Assembly (NCBI RefSeq): GCF_012027305.1
Contig: NZ_SNUF01000002.1
Span: 310,001-374,000 of the forward strand
DNA length: 64,000 nucleotides
From: Thermococcus sp. MAR1
Lineage (GTDB): Archaea > Methanobacteriota_B > Thermococci > Thermococcales > Thermococcaceae
Direction of reading: 5' to 3'
In this document: piece by piece, positions 19,971-29,079 of the stretch
Layout of the letters: the number at the start of each line of letters is the position of its first letter
Numbering within the stretch: the stretch's first letter is position 1
The notes under the pieces: generated by a model
What the model was told of the DNA's origin: nothing
What the model saw: only the letters and a program-made list of their open reading frames with translations
Database searches by the model: none
Translations under genes and position numbers: made by a program

Positions 19971-21968
19971 GTGAGCGAGCCCAAGACGGTCGTGTGTCCC
20001 TACTGCGGCTTTGGCTGCAGGCTTCTCGTTGATCCCACGACGATGAGAGTCAAACCGTACCAAGGTGAACCCAACAGGGGCAAGCTCTGCCCCAAGGGTC
20101 TCCACGCGACGGAGTTCGTTCTTTCCGGGGACAGGCTCAAGCGTCCCCTTAAGCGCGAGGGCTCTAAGATAAGACCGATAAGCTGGGGGCAGGCCATCGA
20201 GGAGATAGCGGGTAAGCTCCTCGAAATCCGCGAGCTGTACGGTCCAGACGCTGTGGCGTTCATAGCCTCATCCAAGGTCAGCAACGAGGAGAACTACCTG
20301 CTTCAGAAGATTGCGAGGCTCTTTGGCACGAACAACATAGACAACTGTGCCCGTCTCTGCCACGAGGCGAGCGTTCACGCTCTCAAGATGACCCTTGGAG
20401 CTGGGGCGCAGACCAACCCGTATGAAGACCTGGAGGGGTTTAATGCCATACTCATCTGGGGCTACAACCCTGCTGAAACCCATCCAGTTGTCATGGACTA
20501 CATCCTGAAGGCCAGGAGGAAAGGTGCTAAAATAATCGTCGTCGACGTCAGGGAAACCAGAACGATGGCCTTCGCGGACTATAAGCTGATCATCCGTCCT
20601 GGAGCAGATATAGCCCTCGCAAACGCGGTTATGAACGTCATAATCCTGGACGAGCTCTACGACGAGGAGTTCATAAAGACCAGAACCGCCGGCTTCTCCG
20701 AGGTAAGGATGGCTGTGAGAAAGTACACTCCGGAGTACGCGGAGAAGGTAACCGGAATTCCAGCCGAAACGATCAGAGAAGTTGCGAGGGCATTTGCATT
20801 GGCGGGAAGCGGTGCGATAATGTGGGGAATGGGTTTGACACAGCACGTTTCTGGCGTTGAGAACGTTTTAGCGATTATAGACCTCGCCCTGCTCCTCGGT
20901 TATATCGGCGAGAAGGGTGGTCTCTATCCGATGCGCGGCCAGAACAACGTTCAGGGGGCGGCATACATGGGAGCGCTGAGCGAGTTCCTTCCCGGCTATG
21001 TCCCCCTGAGTGATGAGAGGTTCAGGAAGCGAGTGGCAAAGATATGGGGCGTGGAAGACCTTCCAACGGAGCGCGGGCTCTACCTCACGGAGCTCTGGGA
21101 GGCCATTGAGAAGGGCGATGTAAAGGCCCTTTACATAGTCGGGGAAAACCCTGCCGTGGGCGAGGCGGACTTCATCCGGGTGAGAAATGCCCTCAGAAAG
21201 CTCGATCTCCTCGTCGTTCAGGACATCTTTATGACGCGCACAGCGAGATACGCCCACTACGTTCTTCCTGCGAGTGCCTTCTGTGAGAAGGAAGGCTCGT
21301 ATATGAACAGCGAGAGGAGAATTCAGTGGAGTCACAAGGTCTGCGAGCCGAGGGGTGATTCGAAGCCCGACTGGGAAATACTGACTATGCTCGGCAGGGC
21401 CCTCGGTCTGCCCGGTTTTGACTATTCAAGCGTTGAAGAGATCACCGCCGAGTACTTCCGCCTCTTCCCCTCGCTGGAGGAAAGGAGCGTTGAGGAACTG
21501 AAGAACTCGGAGGGGATATTCCTTCCGAAGAAGAGGCTCCACACTTGGGAGTTCTCAACTCCAGACGGAAAGGCCCGCTTTATTGCCGTGGAACAGGTTC
21601 AACCGTGGGAGAGGCCGGACTACGAGTACCCCTTCGTACTTACGACAATCAGGCTGATAAGCCACTACAACACAGGTGAAATGACCCTTAGGAGCCCATC
21701 TCTCGTCAGGCTGATGGGAGAGCCCAGGGTGCTGATAAACAGAAGCGACGCGGAGAGGCTTGGAATCCACGACGGCGACTGGGTTGAGATCGAGACTAGG
21801 CGCGGAAAGATTAGGATGAGGGCCAAGCTTGGGGATATCCAGAGGGGTGTAGTTGCGGTTCCCTTCCACTTCAAGGCGAACAAAATAACGAGTCCAGCTC
21901 TCAACAAAGCGGGAACGCCGGAGCTCAAGTTCTCCGCGTGCAGGGTGAGGAAGCTCGAAAGAGGCTAA
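19971..21968 (+). CDS. fdhA: Formate dehydrogenase-like molybdopterin oxidoreductase, alpha subunit
   Basis: A 665-residue enzyme of the formate dehydrogenase H type with a bis-pterin Mo or W cofactor. The N-terminal [4Fe-4S] cysteines are C9, C12, C16 and C40. CARLCHEASV supplies Cys130 as the metal ligand in place of selenocysteine, with the adjacent catalytic His131. SHYNTGEMTLRSP and a C-terminal pterin-binding domain complete the fold. No iron-sulfur or hydrogenase partner genes are adjacent. The start is uncertain: GTG 19971 follows GGTGGT by three bases; ATG 19953 and GTG 19947 are possible. A TATA-like ATCTTTTTATT lies upstream. Confidence 0.88.
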   Translation: MSEPKTVVCPYCGFGCRLLVDPTTMRVKPYQGEPNRGKLCPKGLHATEFVLSGDRLKRPLKREGSKIRPISWGQAIEEIAGKLLEIRELYGPDAVAFIASSKVSNEENYLLQKIARLFGTNNIDNCARLCHEASVHALKMTLGAGAQTNPYEDLEGFNAILIWGYNPAETHPVVMDYILKARRKGAKIIVVDVRETRTMAFADYKLIIRPGADIALANAVMNVIILDELYDEEFIKTRTAGFSEVRMAVRKYTPEYAEKVTGIPAETIREVARAFALAGSGAIMWGMGLTQHVSGVENVLAIIDLALLLGYIGEKGGLYPMRGQNNVQGAAYMGALSEFLPGYVPLSDERFRKRVAKIWGVEDLPTERGLYLTELWEAIEKGDVKALYIVGENPAVGEADFIRVRNALRKLDLLVVQDIFMTRTARYAHYVLPASAFCEKEGSYMNSERRIQWSHKVCEPRGDSKPDWEILTMLGRALGLPGFDYSSVEEITAEYFRLFPSLEERSVEELKNSEGIFLPKKRLHTWEFSTPDGKARFIAVEQVQPWERPDYEYPFVLTTIRLISHYNTGEMTLRSPSLVRLMGEPRVLINRSDAERLGIHDGDWVEIETRRGKIRMRAKLGDIQRGVVAVPFHFKANKITSPALNKAGTPELKFSACRVRKLERG

Positions 21969-21999
21969 CGTTTAAAAGTTTCTTCTCCAATCTTTAACT

Positions 22000-22188
22000 A
22001 TGTCCAAAGTGATAGTTGCCGTATACAGGGGAGACATCATAATTCCCCTCGAAAAGCTTAACATACCTTCCGGAGCAAAGCTCAGGATAAGGATTGAAGC
22101 CATTGAAAAGGGGGATTCTCTCAAGGATCTGGGTTATCTAAAGCTCCTCCAGAAGGGAGAGGATGCAGAGGAACTCTTTGAGATTTGA
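22000..22188 (+). CDS. Small antitoxin-like protein
   Basis: A 62-residue protein with a beta-rich start VIVAVYRGDIIIPLE and a -RIRIE- strand, resembling the antitoxin families (AF2212/DUF104 or MazE-like) that precede PemK/MazF or PIN toxins. A TATA-like element CGTTTAAAAG lies about 30 bases upstream, so the mRNA is probably leaderless. The end overlaps the truncated MazF-like frame at 22163. Confidence 0.65.
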   Translation: MSKVIVAVYRGDIIIPLEKLNIPSGAKLRIRIEAIEKGDSLKDLGYLKLLQKGEDAEELFEI

Positions 22189-22309
22189 GCAGGGCGATAT
22201 AGTTCTTTTGGAGCTTCCTTTCACCGACTATCTTGGAAGCAAACTCCGGCCGGTTTTAGTCGTTAGTTCTGATGAACTGAGCTCAATTGAGCAGTTTGGC
22301 ATTGATTAA
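22163..22309 (+). pseudogene. Truncated MazF/PemK-like toxin
   Basis: The ATG at 22163, inside the end of the antitoxin gene, opens 48 codons reading FEQGDIVLLELPFTDYLGS and then KLRPVLVVSSDEL, the exact N-terminal pattern of PemK/MazF endoribonucleases. It stops at 22307-22309 (TAA), less than half of the usual 110 residues. The catalytic region and second half are missing, and the convergent purF gene begins at once. A GGGAGAGG ribosome site precedes the ATG. I read it as a 3'-deleted, inactive toxin whose antitoxin remains. Confidence 0.7.
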
Positions 22310-23640
22310 AACCTGAAAGCCCACTCCGGATACTCCCCCGTGAGGCACGCCATACAGAGGTCGCTTCTCCCGACGGCCCTTTTCAGCCCATCTACGCTGA
22401 GGTAAGCCAGGCTGTCGGCCCCTATGGATTCCCTCACCTTCTCAATGCTTCCAAATGCTGCTATGAGCTCGTGCCTGGTAGGAATGTCCACCCCCATGTA
22501 GCACGGGTACCTTATCGGAGGGGAGGCTATTCTCACGTGCACCTCTTTAGCCCCAGCGTTTCTCAGAAGGGTGACTATTCTTCTCATCGTCGTTCCTCTA
22601 ACGATTGAATCATCGACAAGAACGACGCTTTTACCTTTTATTACCTCCCTCACCGGCGAGAGCTTGAGCTTAACCTTCAGCTCGCGGTAGAACTGGCCGG
22701 GGGTTATGAACGTCCTCCCGATGTAGCGGTTTTTTATCAAACCTTCTGAGTAGGGAATCCCGCTGACCCTGGAGAAGCCCAAAGCGGAAGCCCTTCCGGA
22801 GTCAGGAACTGCTATGACGACGTCTCCGTTGGCGGGGCTTTCCCTTGCCAGTTCCTCCCCCATCCTGACCCTCGCGGTATAGACGTTTACACCGTCTATC
22901 GTGCTGTCCGGTCGGGCGAAGTATATGTACTCGAAAACGCAGTGATGGTGGCTCTCTTTGGCTAAAACTTTGCTTTCAGCGCTCTCCTCTGAGAGGAGGA
23001 AGACCTCGCCGGGCTGAACGTCCCTTATATCCTCGGTGAATAGTCTCAACGCGGAATCCTCGGAGGCGAAGTAGTGGCCGTCTCCACTTCCGTAGCTTAA
23101 TGGCCTGAAGCCGACCGGATCCCTCGCAACTAAAATTTTCCCGTCGAACAGGAAGGCAACCGAGTAGGCTCCCTTAACTTCATCAAAGACGGCCTTCATG
23201 GCCTCGAACTCGTCGCCGGCCTCGTGGAGGTGCCAGAGGAATGAAATCCCCAGAAGCTCAGAATCCACCGAGTGCCTGAACTTAACTCCCAGCCGTTCGT
23301 AGTGCCGCCTGAGGGGGAGGAAATTCGTGAGGGTTCCGTTGTGGGCTATCGCGATGCTCTTTCCGCAGCAGCTTGCCTCCAGCGGCTGGGTCTCCGTGAG
23401 GGAGCCCGATGTGGAGTAGCGGACGTGGGCTATTACCATCTTGGATTTCAGCTTCGCCATCTTGCCGTTCCTGAAGACCTCCGAAACGAGCCCCCTACCA
23501 GCTATCGTTCTTATCTTATGCTTCCAGACGCTTATCCCCGCGCTCTCCTGTCCCCTGTGCTGCAGGGCTATGAGTGCGTAGTAGGCTTTTTTCGGAGCAT
23601 TCTCGGTAACCGTTGCAAAGACACCGCACTTCTCCCTCAT
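22306..23640 (-). CDS. purF: Amidophosphoribosyltransferase
   Basis: A 444-residue enzyme for the first committed purine step, PRPP plus glutamine to phosphoribosylamine. It begins MREKCGVF: the nucleophilic cysteine of the Ntn glutaminase domain is residue 5, so four residues must be removed. [20 protein letters not shown] and a PRPP loop [13 protein letters not shown] are present. Two C-terminal cysteine sites (LCMACL and RYPCYMGVD) fit the iron-sulfur-type PurF. It is divergent from purC; both promoters carry the palindrome described below. Confidence 0.96.
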   Translation of the reverse strand: MREKCGVFATVTENAPKKAYYALIALQHRGQESAGISVWKHKIRTIAGRGLVSEVFRNGKMAKLKSKMVIAHVRYSTSGSLTETQPLEASCCGKSIAIAHNGTLTNFLPLRRHYERLGVKFRHSVDSELLGISFLWHLHEAGDEFEAMKAVFDEVKGAYSVAFLFDGKILVARDPVGFRPLSYGSGDGHYFASEDSALRLFTEDIRDVQPGEVFLLSEESAESKVLAKESHHHCVFEYIYFARPDSTIDGVNVYTARVRMGEELARESPANGDVVIAVPDSGRASALGFSRVSGIPYSEGLIKNRYIGRTFITPGQFYRELKVKLKLSPVREVIKGKSVVLVDDSIVRGTTMRRIVTLLRNAGAKEVHVRIASPPIRYPCYMGVDIPTRHELIAAFGSIEKVRESIGADSLAYLSVDGLKRAVGRSDLCMACLTGEYPEWAFRF

Positions 23641-23661
23641 GGGGGAACCCCGCCAGTTTTT

Positions 23662-23675
23662 GACGTAAACATGTT
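23662..23675 (-). promoter_or_regulatory. Purine operator candidate at purF
   Basis: GACGT-AAAC-ATGTT, a 14-base imperfect palindrome (R-A-C-R-T, 4 bases, A-Y-G-T-Y), between the TATA-like region (about 23678-23688) and the purF ATG at 23640, over the expected start of transcription. Related sites occur at purC, purM/purT, purE/purD and the GMP synthetase promoter. Confidence 0.5.
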
Positions 23676-23739
23676 AATAAATATGGATTATGGCGCAATA
23701 TTTTAGCCTTTTTGTGTTTAAAAGCTTTGCCCACTGGTT

Positions 23740-23753
23740 AACATTTTTATGCT
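23740..23753 (+). promoter_or_regulatory. Purine operator candidate at purC
   Basis: AACAT-TTTT-ATGCT, one mismatch from the proposed palindrome, about 20 bases downstream of a TATA-like GTTTAAAAG (23716-23724). Just after it begins TATGCTTAAA followed by CTTAAATAT, an A/T-rich block found almost unchanged in the purM-purT gap (about 25728-25751). Confidence 0.45.
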
Positions 23754-23802
23754 TAAATAAGCCTTAAATATGGAGAAATTTTACACAAAAATGGTGAAGC
23801 CC

Positions 23803-24504
23803 ATGCAGGTTTACGAAGGTAAGGCCAAGAAGGTTATCCCTCTCGACGAGGGGAAGGCCATTATGGAGTTCAAGGACGATGCCACGGCCTTCGATGGTAA
23901 AAAGAAGGGCCAATTTAAGGGCAAGGGGTGGCTCAATGCCCAGATCAGCGCGGTTCTCTTCAAAGTCCTTGAGGAGAGGGGCGTTAAGACGCACTTCATA
24001 GGTGTTGCCGGCGACAACAGGCTCATCGTTGAGAGGCTCAAGATGTATCCCCTTGAGGTAGTGGTTAGAAACGTTGTAGCGGGGAGCCTGAAGAAGCGCC
24101 TTCCCCTTGAGGAGGGAACCGAATTAAAAGAGCCGATAGTCGAGCTCTACTACAAGGACGACAGCCTCGGCGATCCTATGATAAACCACTACCACGCAAA
24201 GGTTCTCGGGATAAGCGAGGATGAGATAAGGGAGATGGAGCGCATAGCCCTCAAGGTGAACGAGATCCTCAGAGAGTACTTCGCCGAGCGCGGGGTAATC
24301 TTGGTGGACTTCAAGCTGGAGTTCGGAAAGAACGAGAGGGGTGAGATTATACTCGGCGACGAGATAAGCCCCGACACCTGCCGCTTCTGGGACGCTGAGA
24401 CAAAGAGAAGCCTCGACAAGGACGTCTTCAGGTTTGATAAAGGCGATCTCGTTAGAGCTTACGAGGAGCTCTACGAGCGCCTCACAGGCAGTTCGCTCTC
24501 ATAG
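23803..24504 (+). CDS. purC: SAICAR synthetase
   Basis: A 233-residue phosphoribosylaminoimidazole-succinocarboxamide synthase. Motifs: YEGKAKK near the start, FKDDATAFDG, VVRNVVAGS, and the C-terminal LVDFKLEFG with GDEISPDTCRFWD. The ATG at 23803 lies five bases after GGTGA, the same arrangement as in purD; upstream in-frame ATGs at 23770 and 23791 look like part of the leader. Its 3' end overlaps a small minus-strand gene by 34 bases. Confidence 0.96.
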   Translation: MQVYEGKAKKVIPLDEGKAIMEFKDDATAFDGKKKGQFKGKGWLNAQISAVLFKVLEERGVKTHFIGVAGDNRLIVERLKMYPLEVVVRNVVAGSLKKRLPLEEGTELKEPIVELYYKDDSLGDPMINHYHAKVLGISEDEIREMERIALKVNEILREYFAERGVILVDFKLEFGKNERGEIILGDEISPDTCRFWDAETKRSLDKDVFRFDKGDLVRAYEELYERLTGSSLS

Positions 24505-24644
24505 GTTATGAGAACCGTGTAGCAGCCCTTTTCGTCTTCCTCTATCACTATTTTCCTCAGCCGGATTCCGTATTCGCTTACGGCCTTTTCAACCAGCTCC
24601 GGCAGGTTTTCAAGGAAGGTTTTCTCTTTTACTGTGAGTTCCAT
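24471..24644 (-). CDS. 57-residue protein between purC and purM
   Basis: The ATG at 24644 opens 57 codons of a well-mixed, charged protein: MELTVKEKTFLENLPE, a helix, then strands such as KIVIEEDE and YTVLITYE. It ends at 24471, 34 bases inside the convergent purC gene. It lies 29 bases downstream of purM on the same strand, so it may be the last gene of a purM unit. I do not recognise it; its strand-helix-strand layout is not that of random sequence. Confidence 0.55.
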   Translation of the reverse strand: MELTVKEKTFLENLPELVEKAVSEYGIRLRKIVIEEDEKGCYTVLITYESELPVRRS

Positions 24645-24673
24645 AGTACATCAAGAAAAGTTTGGGGAGGGGC

Positions 24674-25678
24674 TTAAAGCTTTACCCCGTAGTTCATCAC
24701 TACTATCCCCGGTCTTTCGGTGACGGTTCCAAGCTCAAAGCTCTCGAAGTGTTTGTTGAGGACTTCCAGAGCAGTTTCCTTCTCTTCCTGCGGGACTATT
24801 GCGATGAATCCGACCCCCATGTTGAACACCCTGAACATCTCCTTCAGGGGGACACCGTTTTCGTGGATGAGCTTAAATATTCCTTCGATGGGTGGCATCT
24901 CAAGGGAAAAGCCGTGGTTCGTGAGGCGCTTTAGGTTGGTCAGCCCGCCGCCGGTTATGTGGGCTAATCCATGAACCTCGACACTCCCAATCAGTCCAAG
25001 AATCGCCTTCACATAAATCCTCGTCGGTTCCAGAAGCCACTCCCAGAGCTTTCTCCCCCCGTACTCGTAGTCGAGGCCGTACTTCGGAATGAGGAGCTTC
25101 CTGGCCAGTGTCAGGCCATTGGAGTGTATCCCCGAGCTGGCAATTCCGATGACCACGTCCCCCGGCCTTATCCTTTTTCCCGTTATGACCTTCCCCTTCT
25201 CGACTATTCCGATGGCAGTTCCGGCTAAATCAAAGCCGTTGATGAGGTCGGGCATAACTGCCGTCTCTCCGCCGACTATCGCTATTCCGGCCTGCCTCGC
25301 CCCTTCGTAGAGCCCCTTGGCTATCTCTTCAAAAACTCTCTCATCAGGCTCCCTGACTGCGAGATAGTCAACGAGAGCTACAGGCTCAGCACCAACGCAG
25401 AGCAGGTCGTTCACGTTCATTGCTATCATATCTATCCCTATCGTGTCGAGCTTGCCGACGGCTTCCGCTACAAGAACCTTTGTGCCGACACCATCGGTCG
25501 TCATGGCGAGGTAGAACTCGTCAAAATCCATCAGTGCCGCGTAATGGCCGAGGTTCTCGGCCGGTTCGCCGAGCTTTCCTTTTCTGAACCTGAACGTCTC
25601 CTTCGCGAGGCCCATGATTCCCCTGAGGGCCTTCGTGGTTTTTTCGTCATCGACTCCGGCCTGAGCATAGGTCAGCAT
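24674..25678 (-). CDS. purM: Phosphoribosylformylglycinamidine cyclo-ligase
   Basis: A 334-residue AIR synthetase that closes the imidazole ring with ATP. Visible: [10 protein letters not shown] at the start, [49 protein letters not shown] and [11 protein letters not shown]. The ATG at 25678 follows GGTGGT; the in-frame ATG at 25702 is further upstream and overlaps the promoter. Divergent from purT across a gap with a purine operator candidate. Confidence 0.96.
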   Translation of the reverse strand: MLTYAQAGVDDEKTTKALRGIMGLAKETFRFRKGKLGEPAENLGHYAALMDFDEFYLAMTTDGVGTKVLVAEAVGKLDTIGIDMIAMNVNDLLCVGAEPVALVDYLAVREPDERVFEEIAKGLYEGARQAGIAIVGGETAVMPDLINGFDLAGTAIGIVEKGKVITGKRIRPGDVVIGIASSGIHSNGLTLARKLLIPKYGLDYEYGGRKLWEWLLEPTRIYVKAILGLIGSVEVHGLAHITGGGLTNLKRLTNHGFSLEMPPIEGIFKLIHENGVPLKEMFRVFNMGVGFIAIVPQEEKETALEVLNKHFESFELGTVTERPGIVVMNYGVKL

Positions 25679-25762
25679 GAGCACCACCGGTGAGAGTTCC
25701 ATCGAGGGCTTAAAAGGTTTGCCATATTTATGCTTAAAAAGGCTTAAATATCATGAATTTTT

Positions 25763-25776
25763 AACATTTTAACGTC
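25763..25776 (+). promoter_or_regulatory. Purine operator candidate in the purM-purT gap
   Basis: AACAT-TTTA-ACGTC, a full match to the palindrome R-A-C-R-T, 4 bases, A-Y-G-T-Y. It lies about 20 bases after a TATA-like CTTAAATAT (25743-25751) and 20 bases before the purT ATG. Being in a divergent gap it could control both genes. Confidence 0.5.
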
Positions 25777-25795
25777 AAAATATGAGGTGATGGTA

Positions 25796-27085
25796 ATGAT
25801 CAAGCCCCGAGACGAGCTCGGAACCGCCATGACGGATTCTGCCCAAAAGATACTCCTCCTCGGAAGCGGTGAACTGGGAAAGGAGATAGCCATCGAGGCC
25901 CAGAGGCTTGGCGTTGAAGTCATCGCCGTTGACCGCTACGCCAACGCCCCCGCAATGCAGATCGCCCACCGCTCCTACGTTGGAGACATGCGCAAGGCTG
26001 ACTTCCTCTTCTCGGTCGTCGAGAGAGAAAAGCCCGACGCTATAATCCCAGAGATCGAGGCGATAAACCTCGACGCTCTCTTCGAGCTAGAGAAGGACGG
26101 TTACTTCGTCGTTCCGAACGCGAGGGCAACTTGGATAGCCATGCACCGCGAGAGGACGAGAGAGACCCTCGCGAAGGAAGCAAAGGTTCCAACGTCGAGA
26201 TATGCCTACGCCACCACTCTCGACGAACTCTACGAGGCCTGCGAGAAGATAGGCTATCCCTGCCACACGAAGGCGATAATGAGCTCCTCCGGAAAGGGTT
26301 CCTACTTCGTGAAAGGGCCAGAGGATGTTCCAAAGGCCTGGGAAGTTGCCAAGAAAAAAGCCCGCGGTAGTGCGGACAAGATAATCGTGGAAGAACATAT
26401 TGACTTCGAAGTTGAGATTACGGAGTTAGCTGTCAGACACTACGACGAGAACGGCGAAATCGTCACGACCTTCCCGAAGCCGGTCGGCCACTACCAGATC
26501 GACGGCGACTACCACGCAAGCTGGCAACCGGCGGAGATAAGCGAAAAGGCCGAACACGAGGTTTACAGGATAGCCAAGCGCATCACCGATGTCCTTGGCG
26601 GCCTCGGCCTCTTCGGCGTCGAGATGTTTGTCAAGGGCGATAAAGTCTGGGCCAACGAGGTCTCCCCGAGGCCCCACGATACTGGCATGGTTACGCTTGC
26701 ATCCCATCCCACTGGCTTCTCAGAGTTTGGCCTCCACCTGAAGGCAGTTCTTGGCCTCCCGATACCGGGGGAATGGGTCGATGGATACAGGCTCTTTCCG
26801 ATGCTCACGCCAGCGGCGACCCACGTCATCAAGGCCAACGTTTCCGGTTACTCCCCGCGCTTCCGCGGTCTGGTGAAGGCCCTGAGCGTTCCGAACGCGA
26901 CGGTGAGGCTCTTCGGCAAGCCGGAGGCTTACCCTGGAAGGAGGCTTGGAGTTGCTCTTGCGTGGGATAGAGACATTGGGGAGGCAAAGAGGCGTGCCGA
27001 GATGGTGGCGCACATGGTCGAGCTTAGGACCAAGGGTTCAGAGTGGCACTCCCAGGATTACGAGAGGAGAAAACACATCATTTGA
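25796..27085 (+). CDS. purT: Formate-dependent GAR transformylase
   Basis: A 429-residue ATP-grasp enzyme that formylates glycinamide ribonucleotide using free formate and ATP instead of formyl-folate. Motifs: LLGSGELGKEIAIEAQRLG, AVDRYANAPAMQ, IPEIEAINLDAL, MSSSGKGS, and the metal-binding GVEMFVKG with NEVSPRPHDTGM. The ATG at 25796 follows GAGGTGA by five bases. Use of formate fits the two PurP genes here, since archaea of this group lack the usual folate route. Confidence 0.97.
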   Translation: MIKPRDELGTAMTDSAQKILLLGSGELGKEIAIEAQRLGVEVIAVDRYANAPAMQIAHRSYVGDMRKADFLFSVVEREKPDAIIPEIEAINLDALFELEKDGYFVVPNARATWIAMHRERTRETLAKEAKVPTSRYAYATTLDELYEACEKIGYPCHTKAIMSSSGKGSYFVKGPEDVPKAWEVAKKKARGSADKIIVEEHIDFEVEITELAVRHYDENGEIVTTFPKPVGHYQIDGDYHASWQPAEISEKAEHEVYRIAKRITDVLGGLGLFGVEMFVKGDKVWANEVSPRPHDTGMVTLASHPTGFSEFGLHLKAVLGLPIPGEWVDGYRLFPMLTPAATHVIKANVSGYSPRFRGLVKALSVPNATVRLFGKPEAYPGRRLGVALAWDRDIGEAKRRAEMVAHMVELRTKGSEWHSQDYERRKHII

Positions 27086-27206
27086 TTAACATCTTGTTAT
27101 AGTTCGACGAAAGAAGGAAAGGCTTAAAAAGGCTGAAATGTTCCAAAATGTGTGCTTAAATCAGACGTTTCTAAAATAAAGTGAGGGTCGAATAAGAGAT
27201 CGTCTC

Positions 27207-27228
27207 GATGCGGGCTCATGCCCGCATC
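27207..27228 (+). terminator. Hairpin with T run between convergent purT and purE
   Basis: A perfect 9-bp stem, GATGCGGGC/GCCCGCATC, with a TCAT loop. On the plus strand it is followed directly by TTTTTCC, so it could end purT transcription, although archaea mainly need the T run. It overlaps the last codons and stop of purE on the other strand, so part of the symmetry is coding. Confidence 0.4.
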
Positions 27229-27647
27229 TTTTTCCTGTACTCTTCGAGCTTTCTCTTCAGCTCCTCGTTCTTTACCGCGAGAATCTCAATTGCCAGTAAC
27301 GCCGCGTTCTTCCCGTTGTCTATACCGACTGTTGCCACTGGGACGCCCGGCGGAAGCTGGGCTATGCTAAAGAGGGCATCGAGGCCGTTGAGCTTCGCCG
27401 AAACTGGGACGCCTATAACGGGCTTAACTGTGTGGGCCGCTATTACCCCCGGCAAAGCTGCGCTCAGGCCTGCTATCGCTATGAAAACCTCGTAATTCTT
27501 TTTGGCTAGCTCCTCGACTTTTTTCGGATTCCTGTGGGCTGAAGCAACCTCGACGTCATACCCAACGCCGAACTCGTCAAGGATTGAGGTTACTTTCTCA
27601 GCGATATGGGAGTCGCTCTTGCTTCCCATAACCACTAGCACCTTCAT
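27216..27647 (-). CDS. purE: N5-CAIR mutase / AIR carboxylase PurE
   Basis: A 143-residue PurE. Seen: [15 protein letters not shown] at the start, [29 protein letters not shown] and PVIGVPVS, the nucleotide-binding loops of the family. The arginine in SAHRNP resembles class I enzymes that use N5-CAIR, but no purK lies in this window, so the direct-carboxylation role cannot be excluded. The ATG at 27647 follows GGTGAGG. Divergent from purD. Confidence 0.95.
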   Translation of the reverse strand: MKVLVVMGSKSDSHIAEKVTSILDEFGVGYDVEVASAHRNPKKVEELAKKNYEVFIAIAGLSAALPGVIAAHTVKPVIGVPVSAKLNGLDALFSIAQLPPGVPVATVGIDNGKNAALLAIEILAVKNEELKRKLEEYRKKMRA

Positions 27648-27689
27648 GGGCCTCACCGGAGGGAGTTCACCTTGCCCCTTATAAATTTT

Positions 27690-27703
27690 GCCATTTTAAT
27701 GTA
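27690..27703 (+). promoter_or_regulatory. Weak purine operator candidate in the purE-purD gap
   Basis: GCCAT-TTTA-ATGTA has the same core and spacing as the site at purT but deviates at the outer bases. It lies just after CTTATAAATTTT (27678-27689), a strong TATA-like block that can serve either direction. A second A/T block, GCTTAAAAAC (27712-27721), sits nearer purD. Confidence 0.35.
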
Positions 27704-27752
27704 AAAACAAAGCTTAAAAACTTAAGTTTTTGACAAATAAATGGTGAAGTTC

Positions 27753-29069
27753 ATGAGGGTTCTGCTCGTTGGTGGTGGCGGAAGGGAGCACGCGATTGGA
27801 AATGCCCTGGTGAGGGGTGGCGCGGAACTTTACGTGGTTTCAAAGCACAGGAACCCTGGATTGGCCAGGCTCGCGAAGGGCTACGGTTTAGCCAGTGAAA
27901 CGGACGTCGAGAAGGTCTTAAACTACGCTGAAAAGTTTGGCGTCGAGCTGGCCTTCATCGGTCCGGAGGCGCCGCTTGAAAAGGGAATCGTTGATGTGCT
28001 CGAAGAGAACGGGATTCCGGCCGTCGGCCCAACCAAAGAGGCCGCCAAACTCGAAACGGACAAGACCTTCGCCCGCTCCCTGATGGAGAGATATGAGATT
28101 CCCGGCAGGAAGCTCTTCAGGGTTTTTAGCGATGTTTCCGAGATGCGCTCCTGGATAGGCGACTTTGGAAGGCCGGTCGTTGTGAAGCCTATCGGTCTCA
28201 CCGGGGGAAAGGGTGTTAAGGTGGTCGGCTATCAGCTGAGGGACAACGAGGAGGCCAAGGCCTACGCTGAGGAGCTGATCAAGAAGGACGGTAAGGTTCT
28301 GATTGAAGAAAGAACCGACGGAGTCGAGTTCACCTTCCAAGTCTTCACGGACGGGAAGAGGGCAATCCCAATGCCCCTCGCACAGGATTACCCCCACGCC
28401 TACGAGGATGATGAGGGGCCGATAACCGGCGGAATGGGCAGTTACTCGTGTTCAAGCCACCTGCTTCCCTTTGTGACTCGCGAGGACTACGAAAAGGCCC
28501 TTGAGACGCTCAAAGCGACGATTAAAGCCATGAGAAAGAACGGAACGCCCTACAAGGGAATCCTCTACGGCCAGTTCATGCTGAGCAAAGACGGCCCGGT
28601 TCTCATAGAATACAACGCCCGCTTCGGAGATCCGGAGGCAATGAACGTTCTCCCCCTCCTCAGGACGGGACTGCTTGGGGTAGCCGAGGGGATCGTGGAC
28701 AGTAGCCTCGGAAAGGCAGAATTCGAGAAAAAGGCAACGGTCGTCAAATATTTGGCTCCAAAGGGCTATCCCCTGAACCCAATTAAGGGAGTTAAAGTTC
28801 AGGTGAACGAAGAAGCCATAGCCGAAGCCGGAGCGAAGCTCTACTACGCCTCCATTGACGAGAACTTCACGCTCCTCGGCTCCCGCGCTATAGCGGTCGT
28901 TGGAATAGCCGAGACCCTGGAGGAAGCTGAAGGAATAGCTCAGAGCGCTATCGGTCACGTGAAGGGCGAGCTCTTCTACCGGAGAGACGTTGGAACGAGG
29001 GAGAGCGTTGAGAAGAGGATTAAGCTGATGAAAGAGCTCGGAAAGGATTTCGAGCCGAATTCATGCTGA
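27753..29069 (+). CDS. purD: Phosphoribosylamine-glycine ligase
   Basis: A 438-residue GAR synthetase of the ATP-grasp superfamily. LLVGGGGREHAI at the start, FIGPEAPLE, VVKPIGLTGGKGV, EERTDGVEFTFQVF and EYNARFGDPEAMNVLP are diagnostic. The ATG at 27753 is five bases after GGTGA; an in-frame ATG at 27741 lies upstream. It begins the run purD-purP-purS-purQ-purL-purP, all closely spaced. Confidence 0.97.
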   Translation: MRVLLVGGGGREHAIGNALVRGGAELYVVSKHRNPGLARLAKGYGLASETDVEKVLNYAEKFGVELAFIGPEAPLEKGIVDVLEENGIPAVGPTKEAAKLETDKTFARSLMERYEIPGRKLFRVFSDVSEMRSWIGDFGRPVVVKPIGLTGGKGVKVVGYQLRDNEEAKAYAEELIKKDGKVLIEERTDGVEFTFQVFTDGKRAIPMPLAQDYPHAYEDDEGPITGGMGSYSCSSHLLPFVTREDYEKALETLKATIKAMRKNGTPYKGILYGQFMLSKDGPVLIEYNARFGDPEAMNVLPLLRTGLLGVAEGIVDSSLGKAEFEKKATVVKYLAPKGYPLNPIKGVKVQVNEEAIAEAGAKLYYASIDENFTLLGSRAIAVVGIAETLEEAEGIAQSAIGHVKGELFYRRDVGTRESVEKRIKLMKELGKDFEPNSC

Positions 29070-29079
29070 GGTGGTCCGG

